Positions 27,212 to 36,081 of a DNA stretch of 64,000 nucleotides are shown here, piece by piece (position 1 is the first letter of the stretch; each line of letters starts with the position of its first letter). The stretch spans positions 366,153 to 430,152 of the forward strand of contig NZ_QRDW01000003.1 in assembly GCF_003385955.1 (NCBI RefSeq), in the 5' to 3' direction. This DNA comes from Aestuariispira insulae. GTDB taxonomy: Bacteria > Pseudomonadota > Alphaproteobacteria > UBA8366 > Aestuariispiraceae. The translations under genes were made by a program, and so were the position numbers. The notes under the pieces were generated by a model. The model was not told where the DNA came from, ran no database searches, and worked only from the letters and a program-made list of their open reading frames with translations.

Positions 27212-28054
27212 ATGTCGATGCAAAAAATGAGAAAACCCCTGGGTGCTGCCGGTGTGCATGCCATTTTGGGTGCCTATACCGTGCTGGCGCTCTGGCCGAT
27301 CTTCCTTGTGATCGCCAACAGTTTCAAGGAAAGGAAGGCGATCTTTCGCGACCCGCTGGCGCTGCCGACGATCGACAGTTTCAGCCTGATTGGTTTTGAA
27401 AAGGTCCTGGGCAAATCTTCCTTTGGGCTTTACTTGTTCAACAGCTTGTCCGTGACCCTGATCACCTTGGCGATTGTGCTGCTGATCGGGGCGATGGCCG
27501 CCTGGGCCTTGTCTGAATATAAGTTCAAGGGCAACACCTTGCTCTCGATTTATATGGCGATCGGGATCATGGTGCCGATCCGGCTGGGTTCGGTCTCGAT
27601 CCTGCAATTGATTGTGGATCTGGATTTGACGAATACAAGGACCGCCCTGGTTCTGGTCTATGTGGCACAAAGCCTGCCGCTGGCGATATTTATTCTAAGT
27701 GAGTTCATGCGCCAGATTCCCGGTGATCTCAAAGAGGCGGCGCGCTGTGACGGGATCAGTGAATATGGGATCTTCTTCCATATCATTCTGCCGCTGGTCC
27801 GGCCCGCGATCGCAACCGTCGGGGTCTTTACCATGGTGCCGATTTGGAACGATTTGTGGTTCCCACTGATTCTGGCACCCAGTCCGGAAACGGCAACCAT
27901 TACCTTGGGTGTCCAGCAATTCATCGGTCAGTATGTGACCGATTGGAATTCTGTTCTGGCCTCCCTCACCATGGCGATTCTGCCGGTTCTCATCATCTAT
28001 CTGATTTTCTCCCGCCAGCTGATCCGTGGGATCACGTCTGGCGCGGTCAAGTAA
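27212..28054 (+). CDS. Sugar ABC transporter permease (MalG/UgpE type)
   Basis: 280 residues from ATG 27212, with a strong AAGGGGGG ribosome site. It has six helices. The EAA loop begins [16 protein letters not shown] in the second half, and the C-terminus [14 protein letters not shown] is the usual end of MalG-type permeases. It pairs with the preceding permease to form the channel. The ATPase gene follows after 11 bases. Confidence 0.93.
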   Translation: MSMQKMRKPLGAAGVHAILGAYTVLALWPIFLVIANSFKERKAIFRDPLALPTIDSFSLIGFEKVLGKSSFGLYLFNSLSVTLITLAIVLLIGAMAAWALSEYKFKGNTLLSIYMAIGIMVPIRLGSVSILQLIVDLDLTNTRTALVLVYVAQSLPLAIFILSEFMRQIPGDLKEAARCDGISEYGIFFHIILPLVRPAIATVGVFTMVPIWNDLWFPLILAPSPETATITLGVQQFIGQYVTDWNSVLASLTMAILPVLIIYLIFSRQLIRGITSGAVK

Positions 28055-28065
28055 GGATATCAATC

Positions 28066-29157
28066 ATGTCCAGCATTCGATTGAATAACGTCAAAAAGGC
28101 CTATGGTGCGACCGAAGTGATCCACGGGGTGGATCTGGATATCAGCGAGGGCGAATTTGTGGTTTTTGTCGGCCCGTCGGGCTGTGGTAAATCCACGCTT
28201 TTGCGCCTGATCTCGGGGCTTGAGGATATCACCGACGGCGATCTTTATATCGGGGATGAACGGGTCAATGATTACCGGCCCAAGGAACGCGGCATTGCGA
28301 TGGTGTTCCAGTCCTATGCACTTTACCCCCATATGACGGTCTATAAGAATATGGCCTTCGGGCTCAAGCTCGGCAAAACCGATAAGGCTGAGATTGACCG
28401 GCGCGTGCGGGAGACGGCAAAGATCCTGCAACTGGACAAACTGTTAGACCGGCGACCGTCTGAATTGTCCGGCGGCCAGCGCCAGCGCGTTGCCATTGGC
28501 CGTGCCATTGTGCGTCAGCCCAAGGTTTTCCTGTTCGACGAGCCGTTGTCCAACCTGGATGCGGCGCTGCGGGTCCAGACCCGGATCGAGATCGCCAATC
28601 TGCATGAGGAATTGAAGACCACGATCATTTATGTGACCCATGATCAGGTGGAGGCCATGACCCTGGCGGATAAGATCGTGGTTTTGAATGGCGGCAATGT
28701 GGAGCAGGTCGGGGCCCCGCTGGAGCTTTACAACAGTCCGCGCAATCTCTTTGTGGCCGGTTTTATCGGCTCGCCGTCGATGAATTTCATCAAGGGTGAG
28801 ATTACCCTGATCAGTGATACAGGGGTCACTGTGACGGCCGGCGGCGGTTCCGCGGTCACCTTGCCGCTAAAGCCGGGCAAAGCCACGGTTGGGGAGGCGG
28901 TGACGATTGGCGTTCGGCCCGAGCATATGAATGAAGGGGCGGATGGGGATTTCCATCTGACCGGGCGGGTTGATGTTGTGGAGCGTCTCGGCGATGTTTC
29001 ATATGTCTATTTCCATCTGCCGGATACGGAGCGTCTGACCATGTCCGTGCCATTTACCAGTGCGGCGAAAAAAGGCGAGGCCATTGCTGTTTCTGCGGCC
29101 TCTGCGGATATCCATCTGTTTGATGAACAGGGCCAGGCACTGGAGCGCTTGCCGTAA
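28066..29157 (+). CDS. Sugar ABC transporter ATP-binding protein (UgpC/MsmK type)
   Basis: 363 residues. Walker [10 protein letters not shown] near residue 40, signature [14 protein letters not shown], Walker [13 protein letters not shown] and H-loop [14 protein letters not shown] are all intact. A C-terminal TOBE/OB region (from ~240) is typical of CUT1 ATPases. ATG 28066 follows AAGGAT. It closes the murQ-importer operon; a long inverted repeat lies 37 bases after the stop. Confidence 0.95.
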   Translation: MSSIRLNNVKKAYGATEVIHGVDLDISEGEFVVFVGPSGCGKSTLLRLISGLEDITDGDLYIGDERVNDYRPKERGIAMVFQSYALYPHMTVYKNMAFGLKLGKTDKAEIDRRVRETAKILQLDKLLDRRPSELSGGQRQRVAIGRAIVRQPKVFLFDEPLSNLDAALRVQTRIEIANLHEELKTTIIYVTHDQVEAMTLADKIVVLNGGNVEQVGAPLELYNSPRNLFVAGFIGSPSMNFIKGEITLISDTGVTVTAGGGSAVTLPLKPGKATVGEAVTIGVRPEHMNEGADGDFHLTGRVDVVERLGDVSYVYFHLPDTERLTMSVPFTSAAKKGEAIAVSAASADIHLFDEQGQALERLP

Positions 29158-29193
29158 AGTCCTGGGATAAACGGAATCTTAGGATTAGTCCGA

Positions 29194-29227
29194 TAAGATT
29201 TCCCTCCAATAACGGGGGGAAATCTTA
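29194..29227 (+). terminator. Stem-loop ending the importer operon
   Basis: TAAGATTTCCC (29194-29204) and GGGAAATCTTA (29217-29227) pair perfectly; three further pairs including one G-T extend the stem to 14 with a six-base loop. There is no strong T-run after it, so termination may be inefficient. It ends 15 bases before the next predicted start. Confidence 0.65.
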
Positions 29228-29242
29228 CGTTGGAACTGTGTC

Positions 29243-30055
29243 TTGAGCCATATCGGATTTATTCTTCCCAGTGTCCTGCCTTTGAAAGTTGTATCGGGCC
29301 TGGTCTTTCTGACGCTGATCCTATTCTCAGGCGTGGCCTTTTCGTCCGAGCGTTTAAAAGTCGCGATGTTCGAATTCGCGCCTTATGAATTCAGCCGTGA
29401 CGGACAGGTGCATGGGCTTTCTGTCGAAATCGTCCGCGAAGTTTTCAACCGTTCAGGCCAGGCCTATGACCTTGTCCTGCTGCCCTGGTCCCGGGCGCTT
29501 CTGTATCTCGAAGATGGCCGGGTGGATGCCCTGTTCACCGTCTTGGATAATCCCGAGCGCCGCGAATTTGCTGATTTTTGTGACGAACCGCTGATTGATG
29601 AAACCGTTTCATTGTTTGTGCGCGGGGGCTCTCCAATTCGATATGAAGGACTGGTTGATACGCTGGCCGGGCAGCGTTTTGCCGTGCGCCAGGATTTCAG
29701 CTATGGCCTTGAATATGACGGCGCTGTCGAGGCGGGGCTTATCAAACCTTTGCTGAGGGTGGTGAACAGCAAGGATCTGATCCAGGCCCTGATCTTTGAT
29801 CAGGTCGATGTGATCATCGGTGACAGGTATGGAATCCCCTATATCTACCGTCTGAACTTCATCGGGCATCCGCGCAGTAAAGGTATCCGGAAGCTGAATG
29901 AGGATCTTCAGGTTAGTCCGGCCTATCTTGCCTTTTCCAAGAAACGGCAGCGCCATCAGGAACGCGATCTTTTTTCAAAACATCTGCGCGACATGAAGCG
30001 GGACGGCACCCATGCGGCGATTATTAGCCGATGGGATGAAGTCCCCAATCCATGA
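29243..30055 (+). CDS. Periplasmic solute-binding protein, family 3-like
   Basis: 270 residues from a TTG start that gives a long signal peptide (hydrophobic LVFLTLILFSGVAFS); a second in-frame TTG lies at 29282. The mature region ERLKVAMFEFAPYEFSRDGQVHGLSVEIV is typical of SBP_bac_3. A later segment, DGRVDALFTVLDNPERREFADF, matches the hinge region. No permease partner is nearby. It is similar in kind to the protein at 4577-5344 and could be a stand-alone sensor. Start uncertainty is moderate because the ribosome site is weak. Confidence 0.8.
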   Translation: MSHIGFILPSVLPLKVVSGLVFLTLILFSGVAFSSERLKVAMFEFAPYEFSRDGQVHGLSVEIVREVFNRSGQAYDLVLLPWSRALLYLEDGRVDALFTVLDNPERREFADFCDEPLIDETVSLFVRGGSPIRYEGLVDTLAGQRFAVRQDFSYGLEYDGAVEAGLIKPLLRVVNSKDLIQALIFDQVDVIIGDRYGIPYIYRLNFIGHPRSKGIRKLNEDLQVSPAYLAFSKKRQRHQERDLFSKHLRDMKRDGTHAAIISRWDEVPNP

Positions 30056-30106
30056 TTTCAGGACACTCCTTGAAACCTACAGCCAACACCGGCTGATATT
30101 GGCCCT

Positions 30107-30607
30107 TCATCCGGCTTTGGCTAACAGTCTGCATAACAAAGCCTGCTCTTCTTCACTCAGTGCCGCGAGCATGGATGCTTCGCGCGCGGTATGGGTGACC
30201 ACCAGTTCATCGGCAAGTGTTTGGCCTTCCGCAGTCAGGGTGATTTTAAGGGCCCGTCGGTCGCCGGGATCACTTTGCCGCTGAACCAGCCCACGTTTTT
30301 CCAACCGGTCCAACCGGTTGGTCATGGCGGATGTGGACAGCATCATGTCTTTGGCCAGAACTGAAGGGGAGAGAGCTGCGCCTTTTCCGTTGCGGCGCAG
30401 AGTGAGCAGGACATCCATGCCCGGAAAGTCCAGATCATATTGTTTCAAGTTGTCCATGACGCCCGCTCTTAACCGGTCGGCCGCGCGCCAAACCTGTCCG
30501 CATATGGCCATAGGGGTCGGGTCGATATCGGGTCGTTCCCGTTTCCATTGTGCCATAATGGATCGCATTTCCGCACCCTGAAATTTATCTTCTTGATTTT
30601 CCATCAT
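30107..30607 (-). CDS. MarR-family transcriptional regulator
   Basis: About 166 residues. The winged helix-turn-helix spans LSPSVLAKDMMLSTSAMTNRLDRLEKRGLV and the wing QRQSDPGDRRALKITLT (DxRxxxxxLT is the MarR wing signature). ATG 30607 or 30604 is likely; a TTG at 30616 is also in frame. It is divergent from a nitroreductase gene across a palindrome that is the probable operator, so it likely represses itself and the rightward nitroreductase-EamA pair in response to a small aromatic or oxidant. Confidence 0.92.
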   Translation of the reverse strand: MMENQEDKFQGAEMRSIMAQWKRERPDIDPTPMAICGQVWRAADRLRAGVMDNLKQYDLDFPGMDVLLTLRRNGKGAALSPSVLAKDMMLSTSAMTNRLDRLEKRGLVQRQSDPGDRRALKITLTAEGQTLADELVVTHTAREASMLAALSEEEQALLCRLLAKAG

Positions 30608-30643
30608 TTTTTCCAAAGAAGTTTTATTTCGATAAAATATTAT

Positions 30644-30668
30644 TTGACGTCGGAATATCTAACGTCAA
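30644..30668. promoter_or_regulatory. Palindromic operator between marR and nitroreductase genes
   Basis: Perfect 7-bp arms TTGACGT (30644-30650) and ACGTCAA (30662-30668) are separated by 11 bases in a 128-base AT-rich divergent spacer. Arm spacing of about two helical turns fits a MarR dimer. Confidence 0.72.
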
Positions 30669-30735
30669 TATATATCTCATCAAACAACACACCGATGGAA
30701 TATATCGGATCAAAGGGAAAGTGAAGGAAGAAATT

Positions 30736-31341
30736 ATGACCATGCAGAGAAAACCAAGTTACCCGATTGACCCGCTCTTCATCGAGCGCTGGTCGCCGCG
30801 GGCCTTTGATGCCAAGCCAATGCCGGACGAAGATTTGTTCACCATGCTGGAGGCCGCGCGCTGGGCCCCATCAGCCTTCAACATCCAGCCGTGGCGTTTT
30901 CTCTACGCGATCCGGGGTGATCAAAACTGGGACCGTATGCTCTGTCAGTTGGATGAGTTTAATACCAGCTGGGCCTGTGATGCCTCCGCGCTGGTCATGG
31001 TCATATCGGACAGCATCATGCCGGGTGATGAAACAATGAATCGGCCGGATATGCCATCGCGATACCATTCCCTGGATTCAGGTACGGCCTGGGCGCATTT
31101 CGCCTTGCAGGCCACCCGTATGGACTATCATGTCCATGCCATTGCCGGGATCGATTTCGAACAGGCCCATCGTGAATTCAAGATCCCGGAACGGTTCCGC
31201 ATCGAAATCGCCATTGCCATCGGCCGCCGGACCGATCCGTCGAAGCTGCCGGATATGCTGCAGGAACGTGAAATTCCAAGTAATCGCAAACCCTTGAATG
31301 AAATAGCCTTTGCGGGATCCTTCCCGGATGGCGCATACTGA
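30736..31341 (+). CDS. Nitroreductase-family protein
   Basis: 201 residues from the ATG giving MTMQRKPSYP (AAGGAAG six bases ahead). The family FMN-binding opening RWSPRAFDAKPMPDEDL and ARWAPSAFNIQPW is followed by the conserved C-terminal basic segment (AIAIGRRTDPSKLP). It is probably a flavin oxidoreductase acting on nitro-aromatics or quinones. Regulation by the divergent MarR protein is likely. The EamA exporter gene starts 17 bases after the stop. Confidence 0.9.
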   Translation: MTMQRKPSYPIDPLFIERWSPRAFDAKPMPDEDLFTMLEAARWAPSAFNIQPWRFLYAIRGDQNWDRMLCQLDEFNTSWACDASALVMVISDSIMPGDETMNRPDMPSRYHSLDSGTAWAHFALQATRMDYHVHAIAGIDFEQAHREFKIPERFRIEIAIAIGRRTDPSKLPDMLQEREIPSNRKPLNEIAFAGSFPDGAY

Positions 31342-31358
31342 CCGTCGGGAGTAAGAAA

Positions 31359-32279
31359 ATGTCTGCTGTATCGGAAAGCACCATGAAAAGCCCAGCCGGC
31401 CTGATCGGCAGCCCCTCTGTCTTGTTGTTAGTCACCGGCACATTGATCGGTTTCAACTTTCCGCTGGGCAAAATTGCCGGTGAGGCAGCGGTTTCGCCCT
31501 TCCTTTGGGCGATGCTGCTGTCTGTCGGCGCCTCCGCCCTTTTGCTCCCTTTTCTGTTTTTCAAAGGCCATCTGAACCTGCCGCGCGGTCGGTTGATCCG
31601 CTATATCGTCTTTTCGGCGCTGATATCATTCGTGCTGCCCAATGTGCTGCTCTTTGCTGTTATCCCCCATGTGGGGGCAGGTTATGCCGGGTTGATGTTT
31701 GCACTTTCTCCGGTTTTTACCCTGACCATGGCGGCAATGTTCCGTATGCGTACACCCAATCACATTGGATTGCTTGGCATTGCGCTTGGATTGATCGGCG
31801 CGGCGGTGGTCAGCATCACTCGTGGTGCTGCACCGGAGGCACCACCCCTGGTCTGGCTGCTGGCGGCTCTGGCGGTTCCGTTTAGCCTGGCCTGCGGCAA
31901 TATCTATCGCAGCCTGGATTGGCCGGAGGGCGCGCTGCCGGATGTTCTGGCCTTCTGGAGCCATGCTTTCGCGGTGGTGCTTTTCGTTGGTCTTCTTTTC
32001 TTCCTGGAAGGTGAGATCCCGGTTACCCAACTTGAAACGGTGCCTTGGGCGGCGCTGGCCCAGATGATCGGCGCCGGCCTGACTTTCCCGGTATTTTTCC
32101 GCCTGCAACAGCGGGGCGGTCCGGTCCTGCTGAGCCAGATCGGCTATGTGGCTGCCGCCGTGGGGCTTGGCGCCGGTACAATCTTGATGGGGGAAAGCTA
32201 CAGCCTGACCACTTGGATCGGCGCGGCCGTCATCGGTGTGGGGATTGCCGTCACAATTCTGGCACAACGTAAGGCCTGA
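31359..32279 (+). CDS. EamA/DMT-superfamily transporter
   Basis: 306 residues with ten membrane helices in two EamA units (first TLIGFNFPLGKIAGEAAVSPF; second WPEGALPDVLAFWSHAF onward). GGGAG precedes the ATG. It is cotranscribed with the nitroreductase and probably under the same MarR control, which suggests export of a toxic compound or its product. It is not closely similar to the DMT protein at 12014-12922. A strong terminator follows. Confidence 0.88.
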   Translation: MSAVSESTMKSPAGLIGSPSVLLLVTGTLIGFNFPLGKIAGEAAVSPFLWAMLLSVGASALLLPFLFFKGHLNLPRGRLIRYIVFSALISFVLPNVLLFAVIPHVGAGYAGLMFALSPVFTLTMAAMFRMRTPNHIGLLGIALGLIGAAVVSITRGAAPEAPPLVWLLAALAVPFSLACGNIYRSLDWPEGALPDVLAFWSHAFAVVLFVGLLFFLEGEIPVTQLETVPWAALAQMIGAGLTFPVFFRLQQRGGPVLLSQIGYVAAAVGLGAGTILMGESYSLTTWIGAAVIGVGIAVTILAQRKA

Positions 32280-32326
32280 TCAAGCAGCTATAACCCTGTT
32301 TTGTCATCGTTCGGTTCCGTCGACAA

Positions 32327-32365
32327 GCCTGCCCCGGGTAGAAGATCTTTCCGGGGCAGGCATTT
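32327..32365 (+). terminator. Rho-independent terminator after the EamA gene
   Basis: An 11-bp perfect stem GCCTGCCCCGG/CCGGGGCAGGC (32327-32337, 32351-32361), followed by ATTTTC. It closes the nitroreductase-EamA unit. Confidence 0.85.
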
Positions 32366-32401
32366 TCACTGGCAGATCTAATCCTGAAACATCGCTCCCT
32401 G

Positions 32402-32920
32402 TCAGCCGGTTCGCCGGTCTCCCGCCGCTGCATATCCAAAAATCATCACGATTTTCCCCTTTCGATCGACAAGGGGCAGTAACAGCACCTCATAGGGAAT
32501 CAAATGGCCTTTCTGCCGGTGCGGCAATGTTTCGACCCGCAGCCAGTATCGGCCATCCCTGATCGCGTCATATTGCTGCCAGAGATTATGATACAGGGAT
32601 CTATCGGGCAGCATTTCACTCAGACGCATTCCCGTACATTCCCCATCAATCTCAACGATATCGGTGCCGACCAGGCGATACCGGTAATCCGTGGGGGTCT
32701 CATCAAGGATATCGGCCAGAAAGACATGCCCGAGAAGGGAGGTGATCTCTAAAGGGTCAATGTCACTCCGCTCGGGAAAGCGAGAGCCCTTACGCTTGGA
32801 TTGCCAGTAATTATAGAAGGATCTTATTCGTTCACGGCCGGGTAGATTCAGAAGAACCTGGATCTCCTCGGCATGCCGATCAGCCTGGTCATCGCTGGTA
32901 TGTGGTGCAGAATAGGTCAT
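32402..32920 (-). CDS. PAS-domain protein (PAS_5-like)
   Basis: 172 residues, essentially one PAS-like domain: conserved IRSFYNYWQSKRKGSRFPERSDIDPLEI at the N-terminus, then DYRYRLVGTDIVEIDGECTGMRLSE in the middle and a C-terminal strand LLLPLVDRKGKIVMIFGYAA. This alphaproteobacterial family is common and poorly characterised. No effector domain is fused. A hairpin-forming AGTATGT/ACATACT repeat sits just ahead of the start codon. Confidence 0.85.
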   Translation of the reverse strand: MTYSAPHTSDDQADRHAEEIQVLLNLPGRERIRSFYNYWQSKRKGSRFPERSDIDPLEITSLLGHVFLADILDETPTDYRYRLVGTDIVEIDGECTGMRLSEMLPDRSLYHNLWQQYDAIRDGRYWLRVETLPHRQKGHLIPYEVLLLPLVDRKGKIVMIFGYAAAGDRRTG

Positions 32921-32926
32921 TACATT

Positions 32927-32944
32927 AGTATGTCACAACATACT
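32927..32944. promoter_or_regulatory. Inverted repeat just upstream of the PAS-domain gene
   Basis: AGTATGT-CACA-ACATACT, perfect 7-bp arms, lies 6 bases before the ATG on the minus strand. It could be an operator or an mRNA hairpin that masks the ribosome site. Confidence 0.5.
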
Positions 32945-33093
32945 ATTCGTGTGCTATTTTTCTCTAATGTGAGCCCACGATTTTTTCCCAATGTAGATTA
33001 AGAAGGTTCCTTTCTTCTTGCCCTACTTGCTTTTGTTTAGGACAGATGGTGGACTATAGGTGGCAGATGTGGGTATGACAGGAGACTGAGACA

Positions 33094-33951
33094 GTGTTGG
33101 CCTGGCTTCCCGGCTTTGTTGCGTCCACTATTGATACAGTCTTGCTTGCGCTGGAGGCTTTGATCTATCCGGCTGTGGGCTTTTTGTTGCTGGCCTTGCT
33201 GGTTAAGCGCGGCAACGCGATCCGGGAAATTGCCAAAGCCATCCCGGAAACCGGGATCAATCTGGGGCTTGTCATTTTTAATGCGATCCTGGTAACCCCG
33301 GTTATTGCCGGGATCGCGATTCTGTTTTCCGAACTATTTGATGCGCAGGGTTATCGGGTCATCGATCCCGGGGTTTGGCGTGAGCTGCCATTTGTCCTGA
33401 CCTTGTTCCTTGCTATTTTTATAGGGGATTTCACCGGCTATTGGCGTCATCGGCTGGAACATTGCCGATGGCTCTGGCCCGCCCATGCGGTGCATCATTC
33501 TGATACGGAAATGACCTGGCTGACCCTGGAAAGGTTTCATCCTCTCAACCGCCTCACGACCTACATGATCGATAGTGCGGTTTTATTATGGCTGGGCTTT
33601 CCACCGGAAGCGTTGTTGGCTAATAACCTGGTGCGGCATTATTACGGATATCTGATTCATGCGGATCTGCCCTGGCGCTATGGCTTCTTTGATCGGATAT
33701 TTGTCTCGCCGACAATGCATCGCTGGCACCATGCGGATGATCCACGAGCGTTCAATACTAATTATGCCACAGTTTTTTCCCTATTTGATCGGGCCTTTGG
33801 CACCTATCGGGTGCCCGGCCCCTGTGATGCGCCGTTGGGCGTGAGCGCGGATATGGGTCAGGGCATAGCGGGCCAACTGGCCTATCCGCTAAGGTTGAAA
33901 CCCTATCGGAGCCAAGCTTCTCAGTTTTCGTCCGGGGGTGAGAAAATATAA
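33094..33951 (+). CDS. Sterol desaturase / fatty-acid hydroxylase superfamily membrane protein
   Basis: 285 residues, GTG start with CAGGAGA upstream. Several membrane helices flank the diiron histidine boxes HRLEH, HAVHHS and HRWHH, the hallmark of the superfamily. Likely an O2-dependent hydroxylase or desaturase of a lipid (fatty acid, carotenoid or sterol-like); the substrate is not predictable. Its last 31 bases overlap the end of the convergent cytochrome c gene. Confidence 0.91.
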   Translation: MLAWLPGFVASTIDTVLLALEALIYPAVGFLLLALLVKRGNAIREIAKAIPETGINLGLVIFNAILVTPVIAGIAILFSELFDAQGYRVIDPGVWRELPFVLTLFLAIFIGDFTGYWRHRLEHCRWLWPAHAVHHSDTEMTWLTLERFHPLNRLTTYMIDSAVLLWLGFPPEALLANNLVRHYYGYLIHADLPWRYGFFDRIFVSPTMHRWHHADDPRAFNTNYATVFSLFDRAFGTYRVPGPCDAPLGVSADMGQGIAGQLAYPLRLKPYRSQASQFSSGGEKI

Positions 33952-34820
33952 GCGGCGATCGCTTCAAGATCCTCTGGGGTCCAGAAACGGGTACCGGCTT
34001 GCACAACTTCGGTCATGGCCCCGCCAAAGGCATCCCCATCCGGCAGGATTCCCGTTTTCAACGCATATGCCAGATCTCTCTCGGTCCAGCCGGCCTTTTC
34101 AAGGGCGACCCTAGTGATGGCGGGGACCTTCTTACCTTCCGGTGCCAGACCGCCCTGGTATTGTTCATCGGTCTTTCGGGCACCAAAAAGATTGCGGGGC
34201 GTGTGACAGGCCCCGCAATGGCCGGTTGCCTCCGCGAGATAGCGGCCACGAAGCCATTTGGCATCCCGGTCGGGTAAATCAGGCTGCTTTCCCTGTTTCA
34301 AGAATAACCTTTGCCAGGCACCCAGCGGCAGGCGCAGATTGAAAGGAAAGTTTAGATCATGTTCCGGTGGGCCTCCTGCGACTGCGGGAACCGATTTGAC
34401 GGCGGCCCACAAGTCAACGATATCCTGATCTTCGAGCCGGGTATAAAAGGCATAGGGGAAAGAAGGATAATATGCATGGCCTTGCGGGGATTTGCCGCCC
34501 GTCAGGGCGCGCGTGAAATCGTCAAGATCCCATGTGCCGATGCCGTCACTTTCATGGGGGGTGATATTGGGTGGATAAAAGCTGCCGAATTCCGTGACGA
34601 TTGGCGCGCCACCAGCCAGAACCTTGCCACCGGCCTTGATGTTGGTATGGCAGGCGATACAGCCGGTCAGGCGGGCGATATAGGCGCCTCTTCCTACGTC
34701 TCCTTCAAGGCCCGTGAGGTCCCGATCAACGATGGCCGGTCCCTGAAACAGCCAGAATGTGAAAAAGCCGCCGGCGGTAACAATGATTGCAGCCAGCAGG
34801 AAGAGGCGACGCCGGGTCAT
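33921..34820 (-). CDS. Membrane-anchored dihaem cytochrome c
   Basis: 299 residues. An N-terminal anchor (LFLLAAIIVTAGGFFTFWLF) is followed by two class I haem domains with CIACH near residue 55 and CGACH near residue 200. The layout resembles the cytochrome subunits of membrane dehydrogenases, but no dehydrogenase gene is adjacent. It is ten bases downstream of the c556-like gene and cotranscribed with it. It probably passes electrons in the periplasm. Confidence 0.92.
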   Translation of the reverse strand: MTRRRLFLLAAIIVTAGGFFTFWLFQGPAIVDRDLTGLEGDVGRGAYIARLTGCIACHTNIKAGGKVLAGGAPIVTEFGSFYPPNITPHESDGIGTWDLDDFTRALTGGKSPQGHAYYPSFPYAFYTRLEDQDIVDLWAAVKSVPAVAGGPPEHDLNFPFNLRLPLGAWQRLFLKQGKQPDLPDRDAKWLRGRYLAEATGHCGACHTPRNLFGARKTDEQYQGGLAPEGKKVPAITRVALEKAGWTERDLAYALKTGILPDGDAFGGAMTEVVQAGTRFWTPEDLEAIAAYIFSPPDEN

Positions 34821-34830
34821 TGTGGCGGTG

Positions 34831-35373
34831 CTACTCCTTTTTCTTACGGAACTGTTTATGGCAGGAGCCGCAAACCTTGCCCAGCGCCATGAAGGCGCTG
34901 TCCGGTGCCATGCCGGCCAGTTCTGCCGGGGTCGGGGCTGCTGGTGCGGCAGACATCATATCGCCGCCCATGCTGCTTTCCGCCATGGATCGGTCGTTCC
35001 CGGCAGCCTTGGCGAGGGCGTCTGCGTGGCTGGCCAGATCGGCGGCCAGTCTAGAAAAACCCTGCCAGTCTTCCCAAATTGCAGGCAGGGCGGCGGTGGG
35101 ATGCTGGGTGCTGCCCTCGGGGAAAAGCCTGGTCAGATTGTCGCCACCGTGGCCGGCAATGGTCTTGGCGGCCATCCGGACCTTGTCGGCGTCATAGGTT
35201 ATCTCACCAGTGATCATGGCTTTGAGCGCTTTCATGCTTTTGCCGACGTCTTCCATGGCTTCCATGCGCTCTTTCACCACACCGGTCGCGCCTTCATGGG
35301 CCTGAACGGCCAGGCCGCTGACGAGCATGGTGACGGTAAGGAGCGGTGCGGCAATTCGGGAAAAGCTGATCAT
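34831..35373 (-). CDS. Class II cytochrome c (c556/c' type)
   Basis: 180 residues. The signal peptide ends at VQA. The protein is a four-helix bundle with its single haem site CGSCHKQFRKKK at the extreme C-terminus, diagnostic of class II. The segment MEAMEDVGKSMKALKAM is the usual first helix. A Met/Ala/Pro-rich insert (SSMGGDMMSAAPAAPTP) before the haem site is unusual. It is first of a two-gene cytochrome unit. The short tandem repeat upstream may affect its leader. Confidence 0.91.
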   Translation of the reverse strand: MISFSRIAAPLLTVTMLVSGLAVQAHEGATGVVKERMEAMEDVGKSMKALKAMITGEITYDADKVRMAAKTIAGHGGDNLTRLFPEGSTQHPTAALPAIWEDWQGFSRLAADLASHADALAKAAGNDRSMAESSMGGDMMSAAPAAPTPAELAGMAPDSAFMALGKVCGSCHKQFRKKKE

Positions 35374-35385
35374 GATCGATTCCTC

Positions 35386-35412
35386 AATAATCTGAATAAT
35401 CTGAATAATCTG
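35386..35412. repeat. Three 9-bp tandem repeats
   Basis: AATAATCTG occurs three times head to tail, starting 12 bases upstream of the cytochrome c556 start codon on its 5' side. Copy number could vary by slippage. Confidence 0.85.
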
Positions 35413-35487
35413 CCGATTCCATAGCAGAATGCGTCAGCATTGGATATTCACAAAATCGGGATATTGATGGTGCCGGTACAAGGCTGA

Positions 35488-35628
35488 TCAGATGGTGAGC
35501 ATCGCCAATGCGACTGACGCCGCGCCAAAGACGATAGCGGCAGAAGCCGCCACCGTCATGACATGCGTGCGCCAGCTGCGTTTCCGGCTAAAGATCCGTT
35601 TCGGCTGTTTTCTCTTAAACTCGCTCAT
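35488..35628 (-). CDS. 46-residue single-pass membrane protein
   Basis: A short ORF from ATG 35628 to TGA: basic N-terminus (MSEFKRKQPKRIFSRKRSWR) and one hydrophobic helix (VMTVAASAAIVFGAASVALAML). Codon composition resembles its neighbours, but no ribosome site is strong and no family is known, so it remains a prediction. It lies between the XRE regulator and the cytochrome unit on the same strand. Confidence 0.5.
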   Translation of the reverse strand: MSEFKRKQPKRIFSRKRSWRTHVMTVAASAAIVFGAASVALAMLTI

Positions 35629-35671
35629 GGTCCTATTCTTGGAATGCGTTTGATGATGGGGCTGGGCCGGA

Positions 35672-36040
35672 TCAGTTAACGCTTACTTCTTCCGCCCAGT
35701 CATGCTGCATGCGGGCGACATCGGATTCCAGCTCAAAAAGAATTTGCGACAGGCGTTGTTGCAGCGCGAGCGCCAGTTCCAGTTTTTTGGCAATTCGAAC
35801 CGATCCGGGCAATTGCTCTTCATAGCTGGGCAGTTCCTCGCCGCCTTCCAGCAACCATTGAACGGAAACGCCCAGCACGCCGGCGACCATGGCCATTTTG
35901 TTGGCGCGCGGTTCGCTGCGGTCAGACTCCCAGTTTTTCAGGGTGGTCGGTTTAACGGCGATCCGGCGGGACAGTTGCGTGACATTCAAGCCCTTGGCAA
36001 GGCGGGCCTGTTCGATGCGGGCACCCATTGTATCTGACAT
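35672..36040 (-). CDS. XRE-family helix-turn-helix regulator
   Basis: 122 residues from ATG 36040 with AAGGAG eight bases upstream. The HTH covers residues ~8-65 (IEQARLAKGLNVTQLSRRIAVKPTTLKNWESDRSEPRANK). The C-terminal part is helical (ALALQQRLSQILFELESDVARM) and may mediate dimerisation. It follows the ngg gene by 41 bases on the same strand, so it may belong to the osmolyte operon and regulate it. Confidence 0.88.
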   Translation of the reverse strand: MSDTMGARIEQARLAKGLNVTQLSRRIAVKPTTLKNWESDRSEPRANKMAMVAGVLGVSVQWLLEGGEELPSYEEQLPGSVRIAKKLELALALQQRLSQILFELESDVARMQHDWAEEVSVN

Positions 36041-36081
36041 ATTATTCTCCTTGTTCTTTTTCATGGTTTCTGTTGGGTGAG

